Positions 43,109 through 51,301 of a stretch of 64,000 nucleotides of DNA are shown piece after piece. Position 1 is the first letter of the stretch. The number at the start of each line of letters is the position of its first letter. Made by a program: the position numbers and the translations under genes. The notes below the pieces were generated by a model. The model searched no databases and was not told the DNA's origin. It worked only from the letters and a program-made list of their open reading frames with translations. The DNA is from Bacillus sp. FJAT-27916 (GTDB lineage: Bacteria; Bacillota; Bacilli; Bacillales; Pradoshiaceae), in the NCBI RefSeq assembly GCF_001183965.1, contig NZ_LFZV01000001.1:1284438-1348437 (forward strand), given 5' to 3'.

Positions 43109-44092
43109 ATGAACAAAATAAAAGGACTTCATCATGTCACAGCCATCACAAGCAGTGCAGAGAAAAATTATCAATTCTTTACGCATGTGCTTGGGATGAG
43201 GCTGATTAAGAAAACAGTCAATCAGGACGATATACAAACCTATCATTTATTCTTTGCCGATGACAAGGGCAATGCAGGGACAGATATGACATTCTTTGAT
43301 TTTCCGGGGATTCCTAAAGGTTCCCATGGAACAAATGAGATTTATCGAACAGCCTTTCGGGTGCCGACAGATGAGGCGCTGGACTATTGGGTCAAGAGAT
43401 TTAACCGCTTAAGGATTGAACATACAGGCATCAAGGAGCAATTTGGGAAGAAGACGCTGTCTTTTGCAGATTTTGATGATCAGCAGTACCAATTGATTTC
43501 TGATGAGCAGAATGAAGGTGTGCCAAGCGGCATCCCATGGCAAAACGGGCCCATTCCGCTCGAATATGCCATTACAGGGCTTGGACCGGTTCATATTCGA
43601 ATTGCTGAATTTGATTACTTCAAGGAAGTATTAGAGAAGGTCTATCATTTCACTGAAATCGACCATGATGGGGATATCCATTTATTTGAGATGGGTGAAG
43701 GCGGAAATGGAGCACAGGTTATCGTGGAGAAGAACACATCCTTGCCATATGCGCAGCAGGGCTATGGAACGGTACATCATGCGGCCTTCAGAGTCGAGGA
43801 TACAGAGGCATTGAATGAATGGATTGAACGGATGAAGCAATTCCGTCTGCCGTCTTCCGGCTATGTTGATCGCCATTTCTTTGAATCACTTTATACGAGA
43901 GTGGCTCCGCAGATTCTATTTGAGCTTGCGACTGACGGACCGGGATTTATGGGGGATGAACCATATGAGACTTTGGGAGAAAAATTATCTTTGCCGCCAT
44001 TCCTTGAGCCAAAGCGTGAATATATTGAATCGGTGGTACGGCCAATTGACACTGTCAGGAGCAACCAAATGTTTGAGAAGGAATATGAATAA
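43109..44092 (+). CDS. Ring-cleaving dioxygenase, MhqO/MhqA-like (glyoxalase superfamily)
   Basis: A 327-aa two-domain VOC protein. Metal-site candidates are His in GLHHVTAI (N-terminal half), HHAAFRV (near residue 217) and the C-terminal FELATDGPGF Glu, as in extradiol dioxygenases. The family cleaves hydroquinone or catechol-type rings in quinone stress defence. The palindromic MhqR-type box in the promoter supports this role. The repressor gene itself is not in this window. Confidence 0.88.
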   Translation: MNKIKGLHHVTAITSSAEKNYQFFTHVLGMRLIKKTVNQDDIQTYHLFFADDKGNAGTDMTFFDFPGIPKGSHGTNEIYRTAFRVPTDEALDYWVKRFNRLRIEHTGIKEQFGKKTLSFADFDDQQYQLISDEQNEGVPSGIPWQNGPIPLEYAITGLGPVHIRIAEFDYFKEVLEKVYHFTEIDHDGDIHLFEMGEGGNGAQVIVEKNTSLPYAQQGYGTVHHAAFRVEDTEALNEWIERMKQFRLPSSGYVDRHFFESLYTRVAPQILFELATDGPGFMGDEPYETLGEKLSLPPFLEPKREYIESVVRPIDTVRSNQMFEKEYE

Positions 44093-44110
44093 ACGATCCG
44101 CATAAAATAA

Positions 44111-44146
44111 GAAAGGATTGGTGCCATAGATTGGACCAATCCTTTG
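44111..44146. terminator. Bidirectional intrinsic terminator
   Basis: AAAGGATTGGT (44112-44122) and ACCAATCCTTT (44135-44145) form an 11-bp stem between the dioxygenase gene and a convergent small gene. Confidence 0.8.
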
Positions 44147-44150
44147 TTTA

Positions 44151-44261
44151 TTAATCTTCTTTCACATATTCTTCAAAATCTAAATCTACATTGTGAAACA
44201 GTTCATCCTCATAGATAAAGAAATCATACTTTCTAATATACGGCTCGTACAATTCTTCCAT
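44151..44261 (-). CDS. Small acidic protein, unknown function
   Basis: A 36-aa ORF (MEELYEPYIRKYDFFIYEDE...) with GGAGGTTATTTT before the ATG and a terminator after the stop, so it looks like a genuine gene. It is rich in Glu, Asp and aromatic residues. I do not recognise it. Confidence 0.55.
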   Translation of the reverse strand: MEELYEPYIRKYDFFIYEDELFHNVDLDFEEYVKED

Positions 44262-44455
44262 AAAATAACCTCCTTTTATTTTATGTATCTGGGTGAAGCA
44301 ATCAATAAAAGGGTGGAAATCATGATTATTAGGAAGAATATATCTTGAAAATGGTACTATTTCAATGTGTTCTTGTATGCTTAGTATATAGTATCATTCA
44401 TTTTATCGGATAGCAATCCTTTGATGAAAATACATACTAGAAAGGTCGGGGACCA

Positions 44456-44908
44456 TTGAAGGACAATCATGATGATGATTTCAAGGACATGGGGTGGTTT
44501 GGGAGTTTGCTTGCGCTCGGCATGGTCGTCATTTTAGTCCTTTTGGCGATTTTGCTCGTCTTTGGCATCTTTTTCTTTGGGATCGCAGGCTTTTTCAGTC
44601 TGCTTGGCGTTACATACGAGTCGGTGAAGGCCCTTGTTTATTTTACGTTGCTGCTGCTCTTGATTGATTTCTTTATAGAGCCGCTCTCTAAACTGGTAAC
44701 AGGTTTCGTGAGCAGAGGATTTCAATCCTCTAAACGGTTCATTATACGATCAATCATGATGGTAGCATTCTCCGCCCTGTCATTTTATATTGCAGATGAA
44801 TGTATATTAGGGATAACCATCCCTGTAAGAACGGAATTGTTATTAGGGGTTATCTCTTATTTAATCGAGCTTGTATTTGAAGAGAGGCCGAAACGAGAGA
44901 AGAATTGA
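44456..44908 (+). CDS. YrvL-like membrane protein
   Basis: A 150-aa membrane protein with four hydrophobic segments and charged ends. The segments FFGIAGFFSLLGVTYESVKAL and LLLLLIDFFIEPLSKLV resemble YrvL, a regulator of the SigO-RsoA system in B. subtilis, but I am not certain. TTG start with AAAGGTCGGGG upstream. No sigO or oxalate decarboxylase gene is nearby. Confidence 0.5.
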   Translation: MKDNHDDDFKDMGWFGSLLALGMVVILVLLAILLVFGIFFFGIAGFFSLLGVTYESVKALVYFTLLLLLIDFFIEPLSKLVTGFVSRGFQSSKRFIIRSIMMVAFSALSFYIADECILGITIPVRTELLLGVISYLIELVFEERPKREKN

Positions 44909-44946
44909 GGAATAAGGAGTCATTGGGCTCTTCATTCCTTTTTTTG
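44907..44946 (+). terminator. Intrinsic terminator after the YrvL-like gene
   Basis: AGGAAT pairs with ATTCCT with inner GAG/CTC pairs, followed by eight T. Confidence 0.7.
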
Positions 44947-45091
44947 TCCAGAATTCCGTGTTAGGATAGGTAGGTCTAAATGCTCTTTTTGTAGGATAAA
45001 AGTCACCTTATCGCTATACTAGGTTTAATGAGAGTTTAATGTGTCGATAGAAAAGAAAATAGTATATGGCTGATAATGAAGGAGGATGGGC

Positions 45092-45688
45092 ATGAAGAAA
45101 GCTTCCCAACTATTAAGCTCAATTCTGTCTGCTGCAGAGGGTGTATGGTCCCAAAAGAAAAAGCAGGAAAATAGGCTAGTGTTCTCTCAATTGAGTTCAA
45201 CCATTCTTCCTCAAGCGATGAGAATTAAACAAACCTACGGATTTTTTGAAAGAGAATTATATTTGATTAAAGAGCATCGAAAAAAGGAATCAGTAAAAGT
45301 AATGGATGCTTGTTCCTTAGCTGAAAGGATCCTTGATAAGATACAAGACCATGAGGCATCTGTATCTCCGCAGCTGCTCTCTGAATATTACGCCATCCGA
45401 ACGCTTGAGGTGGAGCTTAAGGAACTGTATGAGGAGAAAGCTAAGGGGCAAGGAAGCTATCATATTCAACTTGCTGAGTTTGATTTGAAAAGGAAGAAGC
45501 TGATTCTTGTGAAATCCTATATGGCCTTTTTGAAGAAGGCTGCTAGAAAAGCAAATGTCCTGTACGCAAGCCTTGAGGAAACAGCCGATTTCTATCCCCC
45601 GTTCATTGATCACTTACTCGAAAATGTCTTAATAATTGAACAGACGAATAATGAGCAAAAGGTGAGACTCACTGGAAGCTCATCATGA
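45092..45688 (+). CDS. Uncharacterised helical protein
   Basis: A 198-aa basic, Lys/Glu-rich protein, predicted mostly helical with coiled-coil segments (residues 60-130), no membrane span or signal. AAGGAGG lies 6 nt before the ATG at 45092, which decides the start over an ATG at 45086. I do not recognise a family. A terminator follows. Confidence 0.6.
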   Translation: MKKASQLLSSILSAAEGVWSQKKKQENRLVFSQLSSTILPQAMRIKQTYGFFERELYLIKEHRKKESVKVMDACSLAERILDKIQDHEASVSPQLLSEYYAIRTLEVELKELYEEKAKGQGSYHIQLAEFDLKRKKLILVKSYMAFLKKAARKANVLYASLEETADFYPPFIDHLLENVLIIEQTNNEQKVRLTGSSS

Positions 45689-45700
45689 ATATCTACATAA

Positions 45701-45743
45701 AGAAAGGACCGAAAGAAGGCGTATCCTCTTTCGGTCCTTTGCT
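45701..45743. terminator. Bidirectional intrinsic terminator
   Basis: AAAGGACCGAAAG pairs with CTTTCGGTCCTTT, between two convergent genes. Confidence 0.85.
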
Positions 45744-46657
45744 TATTCATAGGTAAGGAGAAGTTCGAAAATCTCCATCGTTGTCCCCGGGTAGATTCCC
45801 CTTCTTGGAATCTCGAGAAGGTTGCCTCCTGGTTTAGCCATTCCATCTTTAATCGTAAAGGCCATTTCCATCCCTAGCTCTTCTAAGATTTTGATGGTCT
45901 CACCATCATACTCACCAAACGGGTAGGCGAAGGCTGTCTTGGAGCCGACAAGCTCCATGCCAATCTCAATATCCTCAAGGACATCCTCCCTCGGCTTAGA
46001 TGTTAAGAAAGCAGCTCCGCTTTCATCTCGTTCATGGAATTTGTACGTATGGCTTTCATAATCGAAGATATCTGTACTAGCCTCAATATCCTCAACACTT
46101 AAGAATTGGGCATCTGCCGGGTCATAATCTCTTGGATCTCGGTCGATATTTCCAGCAATTAAGAAAATAGATGCGCGCTGATCATATTTTTTCAGGATGG
46201 GATATGCATTGATGTAATTATCCTTGAACCCATCATCAAAGGTGATAAGCACACTTTTTTCAGGTACATCCAAATCCTCATTCATATAAGCCTGAAACTC
46301 AGCTAAGGTTAATGTTGTATAGCCCTTCTTATGTAAAAAGCGCATTTGTTCATTAAATTGTTCCTTTGTCACAATCGTACCGTATAGTTCTCCCTCTTCA
46401 TTATAGTGGTTCGTTTGGAGGTCATCTGATTTAATAATACGATGATACATCAGAACTGGAACCTGTTTCGCTTTCTTCTTTTTGGTGTCATCAAAAGTCC
46501 GAATTTCATTTTTACGATCCAATTCAAGCGGCTTATCTGAAACAAATTGCAGCTTGCCATAGGCAATTGCTTCAAAGTTTTGGGCGAATAGAACACTTAG
46601 TACTGCAAAATGGACAACAAAGACAAGTATAAACGTTGTATTAAACTTTCTCTTCAT
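45743..46657 (-). CDS. Polysaccharide deacetylase, PgaB/IcaB-like
   Basis: A 304-aa carbohydrate esterase 4 protein. An N-terminal membrane helix (residues 5-25) is followed by VLMYHRI (start of the NodB domain), the metal/catalytic motif ITFDDGFKDN, and DYESHTYKFHE. It should act outside the membrane, removing N-acetyl groups from poly-N-acetylglucosamine. The start at 46657 has GAGGT 8 nt upstream. It is the second gene of a two-gene unit with a GT2 synthase, similar to icaA-icaB. Confidence 0.85.
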   Translation of the reverse strand: MKRKFNTTFILVFVVHFAVLSVLFAQNFEAIAYGKLQFVSDKPLELDRKNEIRTFDDTKKKKAKQVPVLMYHRIIKSDDLQTNHYNEEGELYGTIVTKEQFNEQMRFLHKKGYTTLTLAEFQAYMNEDLDVPEKSVLITFDDGFKDNYINAYPILKKYDQRASIFLIAGNIDRDPRDYDPADAQFLSVEDIEASTDIFDYESHTYKFHERDESGAAFLTSKPREDVLEDIEIGMELVGSKTAFAYPFGEYDGETIKILEELGMEMAFTIKDGMAKPGGNLLEIPRRGIYPGTTMEIFELLLTYE

Positions 46658-46669
46658 ATTCATCTACCT

Positions 46670-48082
46670 CTAGCTCGTTTTTTTGCTTTTCTGCAGAATA
46701 GGAATGACATTCTCTGAACCAGTCAATTCTTCGCTGTACGTTTGGTGCTGTTTCCCAACGCGTTGAACCTTATTCCAGCTGTTCTTATTGATGAAATAGG
46801 CGACTGTTCCAAAGGTATTAAAAATAACGCCGAGAAAACGATAACTGACAATCTCTAATGGGACGAAATAGCAAAGCCGGAGCCGGTCGCGTACCGTGAA
46901 GGCATGGCCAAGGCGGTGGGTGATGATTAAGCTCACGACACTTTGGAAAACACCAAGGCTGAAGGAAAAGAGAAAGAGCATGAGTGCAAGGACAGCGCCT
47001 GAACCGGATAAAAGAATCATGAATGGAATAATTAACGTCGGGAAAGCGGTCAATGTACCGAGCATCAATGCATCCACTAATAGAAAGACAGAAACGCCAA
47101 ATCCAAATTTCCTGAAGAGTGATGTGCCATAAATCATAATGCAGTCAATAAAGGCCTTCTGCCAGCGGATTCTTTGCTTAAACAAATCCCGGAAGGTTTC
47201 CGGTCCTTCTGTATAGCAAACGGCTTCTGGAATGAAGATGATTTTCTTATCAGGATATTTGGTCTTGATCAAACGTTGAATCCTCATCGTGATGTCCATA
47301 TCCTCGCCGACCGTGATACGGTACCCCTTCACTTCGAAAAGCATGCTCCGTTTAAATACCCCAAATGCGCCTGAAATGATGGCTAACGCATTAAACCTTG
47401 TCTGTGTGATCTTATACAAATAGAAATTGGCTAAATATTGCATAAATTGAAACTTCATTAAATGATTAATCGAAAACCGTGGCTTAGGATTTGTGTAATC
47501 TCCGTGAAAAGCCTGTCCGATATGAACCATACCGCCGGCAGCTACTACATCTTTATCAGTGAAAGCTTCATTAATGATGCTTAGTGAACGGACATCTAAT
47601 GAGCTGTCAGCATCAAGCGTAATAATATTCTCAAAGGAGGCATATTCAATCCCTGCATTGAGGGAATCAGCCTTTCCGCCATTTTCCTTATCAATAACAA
47701 AAATGGTTGGGTAGAGTTTAGATTGATAGACTCCCCGTATCGCTTTATGCTCCAGCACATTAGCTTTATTTCTCTTGCATTCCTTCAGCTGAAGGAGAGA
47801 GTTCAAAAGTTTCATTGAGTTGTCAGATGACCCGTCATTAATAATGAACGCTTCATACTTTTGGTAATCGACATGGAGCATGGCTTGTATACAATTTTTC
47901 AGGACCGATTCTTCATTGTAGGCAGGTATTAAGACAGATATCCCTTGTTCAAAGGTATTCTCTTTGCCAGAGAAGCGTGGGCCTTTTACCGTTAGAAGCG
48001 GTATGAAAATGTATAGTGACTGAAAAGTAAAGAAGATGATATACATGATTAACGTAATGATCAATCCAATATGCATTTCCAT
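46670..48082 (-). CDS. Membrane glycosyltransferase family 2, PgaC/IcaA-like
   Basis: A 470-aa processive synthase. A first helix (residues 5-25) is followed by the GT-A domain with LIPAYNEE, DGSSDNS, LDADSSLD and the QRIRWQKAF (Q-x-x-R-W) motif, then three or four C-terminal helices. It likely polymerises N-acetylglucosamine from UDP-GlcNAc, with the deacetylase encoded 12 nt downstream acting on the product. Hyaluronan or cellulose type products are less likely because of the partner. From 48083 to 48512 upstream the DNA is AT-rich with no gene seen. Confidence 0.85.
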   Translation of the reverse strand: MEMHIGLIITLIMYIIFFTFQSLYIFIPLLTVKGPRFSGKENTFEQGISVLIPAYNEESVLKNCIQAMLHVDYQKYEAFIINDGSSDNSMKLLNSLLQLKECKRNKANVLEHKAIRGVYQSKLYPTIFVIDKENGGKADSLNAGIEYASFENIITLDADSSLDVRSLSIINEAFTDKDVVAAGGMVHIGQAFHGDYTNPKPRFSINHLMKFQFMQYLANFYLYKITQTRFNALAIISGAFGVFKRSMLFEVKGYRITVGEDMDITMRIQRLIKTKYPDKKIIFIPEAVCYTEGPETFRDLFKQRIRWQKAFIDCIMIYGTSLFRKFGFGVSVFLLVDALMLGTLTAFPTLIIPFMILLSGSGAVLALMLFLFSFSLGVFQSVVSLIITHRLGHAFTVRDRLRLCYFVPLEIVSYRFLGVIFNTFGTVAYFINKNSWNKVQRVGKQHQTYSEELTGSENVIPILQKSKKTS

Positions 48083-48512
48083 AATGAGTCCCCTTTTGTT
48101 TCAAAATGTGTGTAAAACTTACAAACTTTTTACAATATTAAATAATGGTTACAAAATTAATAATATAGAGTCAGGTTAATTAACGTCAATGTGGCTAAAG
48201 ATACAGGAGGAATGGAAGAGAATATTCGAAACTTAATGAAAAATGGTATAAAATAGGTTTTTAGACCCTTAAAAAATGGTTGCAGGCATGCATGGATGAT
48301 TGGTTATTGTTAGATTTGGTTAGAGTGGAATGGGTCTAATGATATGCAAATCGAATGGGAAAACTACTCTAAATTAATTTGAGGATGATGTTATTACTTT
48401 CTTTTCATACTAATTTGTTATAGTAGTACTTTTGATTGATTGTATAGGGTGTTAATTGGTTTACAAAAACTGACATATAACAACGGCGCACATAGGCTGA
48501 ATTTTTCCACCT

Positions 48513-48767
48513 TTGTCAGATGAAGAACAAGCCCGCATACAGGAGTTATATTTGATTCACCCTCTTTACTGGTATACAGTAGGAATGGCTTGGTTTGCAG
48601 AAGACTATGGCTTAGTGAAATGTATGAATTTTTTTCTCGTAAAAACAGGCGATAGGACAAAACGGTTTGCTCTATCTGGAGGAAATGAGACGGTATATTC
48701 CCTTCATTCTGCTAGGAACGAGGCAAAGATGTCTTATAGGACTTTACATAAGATCGGCGAGGAATGA
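48513..48767 (+). CDS. Hypothetical 84-aa ORF, possibly a gene fragment
   Basis: The frame has only a TTG start with no RBS, and a TGA 15 nt upstream. The sequence (SDEEQARIQELYLIHPLYWY...) looks protein-like, with two aromatic-rich segments, but I do not recognise it. It may be the C-terminal remnant of a larger gene. Confidence 0.3.
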   Translation: MSDEEQARIQELYLIHPLYWYTVGMAWFAEDYGLVKCMNFFLVKTGDRTKRFALSGGNETVYSLHSARNEAKMSYRTLHKIGEE

Positions 48768-48891
48768 TATGTCTCTGAGATCCTTTTTCGTTTCTTAGGT
48801 TTGCTGGATAGTGTTTTTTGCGATAGCCGTTTATATCAATCAAGTCAATGAACTATTAGAAATCCCAGAAAGAAGATAGATGATTATTAGA

Positions 48892-48921
48892 TTGCACCCA
48901 TCTTGAATATATTGGTATAAT
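48892..48921 (+). promoter_or_regulatory. Promoter of the broken GNAT gene
   Basis: TTGCAC (48892-48897), an 18-nt spacer and an extended -10 TGGTATAAT (48913-48921), 35 nt before the start. Confidence 0.6.
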
Positions 48922-48955
48922 TAGAACAAATGTTCTTTTGAGGGGATGGGATGGG

Positions 48956-49432
48956 ATGATGGAGCTTCACTTTTACAAGGATTGCTATCAAGCAAAAACC
49001 AAACAATACCAATTGCAGGATGACCAACTGCGCTATACGGCTATGCCTTCTGAATGCATTGAGCTCTCTAAAGGTGATGCTCACCGTTTACCAGTATTGG
49101 CAATTGAGGAAGATCAACTTGTCACCTTCTTCGTCCTTCATCACGGAGAGGGAACTAGCACTTACACAACAAATAAGCAGGCGATCCTAATCCGGGCATT
49201 CTCGACAGATCACCGCTACCTAGGAAGGGGATATGCCAAAAAGGCTTTGAGTCTGCTGCCAGCGTTCATTCAATTTCATTTCTAAGACATGACAGAAATC
49301 ATCCTTGCCGTAAATGTGAAGAATACGGCTGCACAAAGCTTATATAGGAAATGCGGTTTCGTGGACTCATGGGAGAGACGGATGGGACCTAAAGGAGAAT
49401 TGATTGTCATGAGTTATCCATTCTCCAATTAA
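48956..49432 (+). pseudogene. GNAT acetyltransferase interrupted by an in-frame stop codon
   Basis: The first part (109 codons) covers the acetyl-CoA loop (HRYLGRGYAKKALSLL) and ends at TAA 49283-49285. The same frame continues without gap as DMTEIILAVNVKNTAAQSLYRKCGF..., the expected C-terminal GNAT motif, to TAA at 49432. A single base change (for example to CAA or GAA) restores a 158-aa protein. Promoter, RBS (GAGGGG) and terminator are intact, so the break appears recent, or it is a sequence error. Confidence 0.8.
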
Positions 49433-49444
49433 TAAGCGTTAACC

Positions 49445-49486
49445 AAAAAGCATCCCTCTATCCTTTTGGATAGAGGGATGCTTTTT
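49445..49486. terminator. Strong bidirectional terminator
   Basis: AAAAAGCATCCCTCTATCC and GGATAGAGGGATGCTTTTT enclose a TTTT loop, a 19-bp perfect stem. Confidence 0.9.
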
Positions 49487-49583
49487 CTGTATGAATGCTG
49501 AATGATGCGGGAGTTATGAAATGCAGGATAAGCTTTAGCAATAAGCAGTTAGACCTAAAATATTCTGAAGATTAAAAATTAAA

Positions 49584-49612
49584 TTGAAATCATATATGAT
49601 TTCATATATGAT
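49584..49612 (+). promoter_or_regulatory. Promoter and double-palindrome operator of the gntR-hpa operon
   Basis: TTGAAA (49584-49589), a 17-nt spacer and TATGAT (49607-49612). Two copies of TCATATATGAT (49590-49600 and 49602-49612) fill the spacer and -10. The same 23-bp sequence occurs once more at 57471-57493, before the convergent hpa operon, so it is a likely operator for the GntR protein encoded next. Confidence 0.85.
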
Positions 49613-49639
49613 ATCCGTATGGAAAGGAATGTAAAATCA

Positions 49640-50296
49640 ATGAGCAAAAAAGAATTTGTGTATACGCATTTACGTGCACGCATCTTGGACGGTACCTTTG
49701 GTTCTGGGCAGCGGATTGTGATTGATCAAGTGGCAAAAGAGCTGAGGGTGAGCATTATTCCAGTTAGGGAGGCCATTAGACAATTGGAGTCAGAGGGGCT
49801 CATTACCTACAAGCCATATAGCGGGGCTGTTGTAACAAGCATAGATGAAAAAGAGTATATCGATACCCTTAATGTTCTAAGTGTTTTAGAGGGCTATGCT
49901 ACAGCACTCAGCGCCCAGCTTTTAACTGACGAGGACATTGAAAAGCTGATTCAATTAAACAATGACATGGAAAAGGCTGTCGGTGAATATGAGTTTGAGT
50001 TATTTGGAGAACTAAATCGTTCCTTCCATGCCAGCATTATTCAAAAATGCGGCAACCCCGTGTTGGTTGAGAAAATTGAAGAGACACAGGACCGGATGGA
50101 TCGAGTACGTAAATCTATTTTCTCAATGGTTCCCAAAAGAGCGTACCAATCCATTCAAGAGCATTCAGAGCTAATTCAATGTTTGAAGGAAAGAGCCCCT
50201 ATGGAACAAGTTGAATCTATTATCAGGAAGCATCGCAAGAATACGATTGATGCTTTCCTCCATCGAAAAGGAGATAGCAGCCAGCAAATTTTATAG
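49640..50296 (+). CDS. GntR family (FCD-type) regulator of the 4-hydroxyphenylacetate cluster
   Basis: A 218-aa regulator: N-terminal winged HTH (KELRVSIIPVREAIRQLESEGL, residues 30-51) and a C-terminal all-helical FCD domain (FHASIIQKCGNPVL and later His residues that commonly hold metal or ligand). It heads the hpa operon, so it likely represses it and itself, released by a pathway intermediate. The operator copies described at 49584 and 57471 are the candidate targets. I used the ATG at 49640 (AAAGGA upstream). The ligand is not known. Confidence 0.85.
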   Translation: MSKKEFVYTHLRARILDGTFGSGQRIVIDQVAKELRVSIIPVREAIRQLESEGLITYKPYSGAVVTSIDEKEYIDTLNVLSVLEGYATALSAQLLTDEDIEKLIQLNNDMEKAVGEYEFELFGELNRSFHASIIQKCGNPVLVEKIEETQDRMDRVRKSIFSMVPKRAYQSIQEHSELIQCLKERAPMEQVESIIRKHRKNTIDAFLHRKGDSSQQIL

Positions 50297-50363
50297 GCGA
50301 AGGATGGGCAGATGCATGCCTATCACCCGTAAATTTCTGAATATACTGAAAAGGAGCGGTTAG

Positions 50364-51278
50364 ATGTTTGAGGATGTTAAGAGTAGATTGAGAGGGTCAA
50401 TAGCCCCGATTATTACGCCATTTAATGAAGAACTGGATGTGGACACGGAAGCTTTGAGAAAGTTGATTGACTGGCATATTGAAAGTGGATCTCACGGCGT
50501 TTCGGTTTGCGGGACTACAGGTGAACCAAGCTCATTGTCCATAGAAGAAAGAGAAATGGTCATGGAAACGGCCATCAAAGCAGCCGGCAAACGGGTGCCT
50601 GTTATGCCGGGTACCGGCTCAGCCAATCAGCGGGAGACTTTGCATTTAACCAAGCGCGCTCAGGAGATGGGAGCGGATGCAGCGCTGGTAATTGTTCCGT
50701 ACTATAACAAGCCTAATCAGCAAGCATTATACAATCATTTCAAGACAGTTGCTAATTCCGTTGATATCCCAATCATTGTTTACAATATTCCGGGACGAAC
50801 CGCTGTGAACCTTGAGGTTAAGACATTGGCGAGACTGGTGGAGGATTGTCCGAATATTATTGGTGTGAAGGAATCCAATAAGGATTTCGAGCATGTGAAT
50901 CGCGTCTTGCTTCATTGCGGGAGGGATTTCCTCCTATATTCCGGTATTGAACTTCTTTGTTACCCAATGCTTGCGATTGGGGGAGCTGGTCATATCAGCG
51001 CAACGGCATGTGTCGCGCCGAAGGAGGTTGCCGACCTGTATAACTATTGGAAAGCAGGCGATGTCGATAAAGCGCTTGACCTGCATTATAAGCTGATGCC
51101 GCTGAATGATGTACTTTTTAAGGAAACGAACCCAGGACCATTGAAGGCTGCCATGGGCATGATTGGCAAGATTCATCCGGCGATGAGACCGCCGATGGAA
51201 CCCCCTTCAGGTAAGCTTCACGATGAGATTAAGCAAACTTTGCAAACATATGGATATTTAGAAGGCGTTAACCAATAA
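50364..51278 (+). CDS. DapA-family aldolase, probable 2,4-dihydroxyhept-2-ene-1,7-dioate aldolase
   Basis: A 304-aa class I aldolase of the dihydrodipicolinate synthase/N-acetylneuraminate lyase family. GTTGEPSSLS binds the keto-acid carboxylate, YNIPGRT carries the Tyr, and the Schiff-base Lys is in GVKES. By position in the hpa operon it likely splits the last C7 intermediate into pyruvate and succinate semialdehyde, a step done by the unrelated class II HpaI in enterobacteria. A housekeeping DapA role is less likely because of the operon context. AAAAGGAG precedes the ATG. Confidence 0.75.
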   Translation: MFEDVKSRLRGSIAPIITPFNEELDVDTEALRKLIDWHIESGSHGVSVCGTTGEPSSLSIEEREMVMETAIKAAGKRVPVMPGTGSANQRETLHLTKRAQEMGADAALVIVPYYNKPNQQALYNHFKTVANSVDIPIIVYNIPGRTAVNLEVKTLARLVEDCPNIIGVKESNKDFEHVNRVLLHCGRDFLLYSGIELLCYPMLAIGGAGHISATACVAPKEVADLYNYWKAGDVDKALDLHYKLMPLNDVLFKETNPGPLKAAMGMIGKIHPAMRPPMEPPSGKLHDEIKQTLQTYGYLEGVNQ

Positions 51279-51301
51279 TCTTTATGGACAGGAGGAGTTC
51301 G

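Noticed and set aside
49445-49486. Perfect 19-bp inverted repeat as a transposon end
   Set aside because: The TTTT loop and flanking A/T runs make it a plain bidirectional terminator.
50364-51278. Housekeeping dapA
   Set aside because: The fold is the same, but the gene lies inside the hpa operon after its regulator; an aldolase role in that pathway is more likely, though only assay can settle it.
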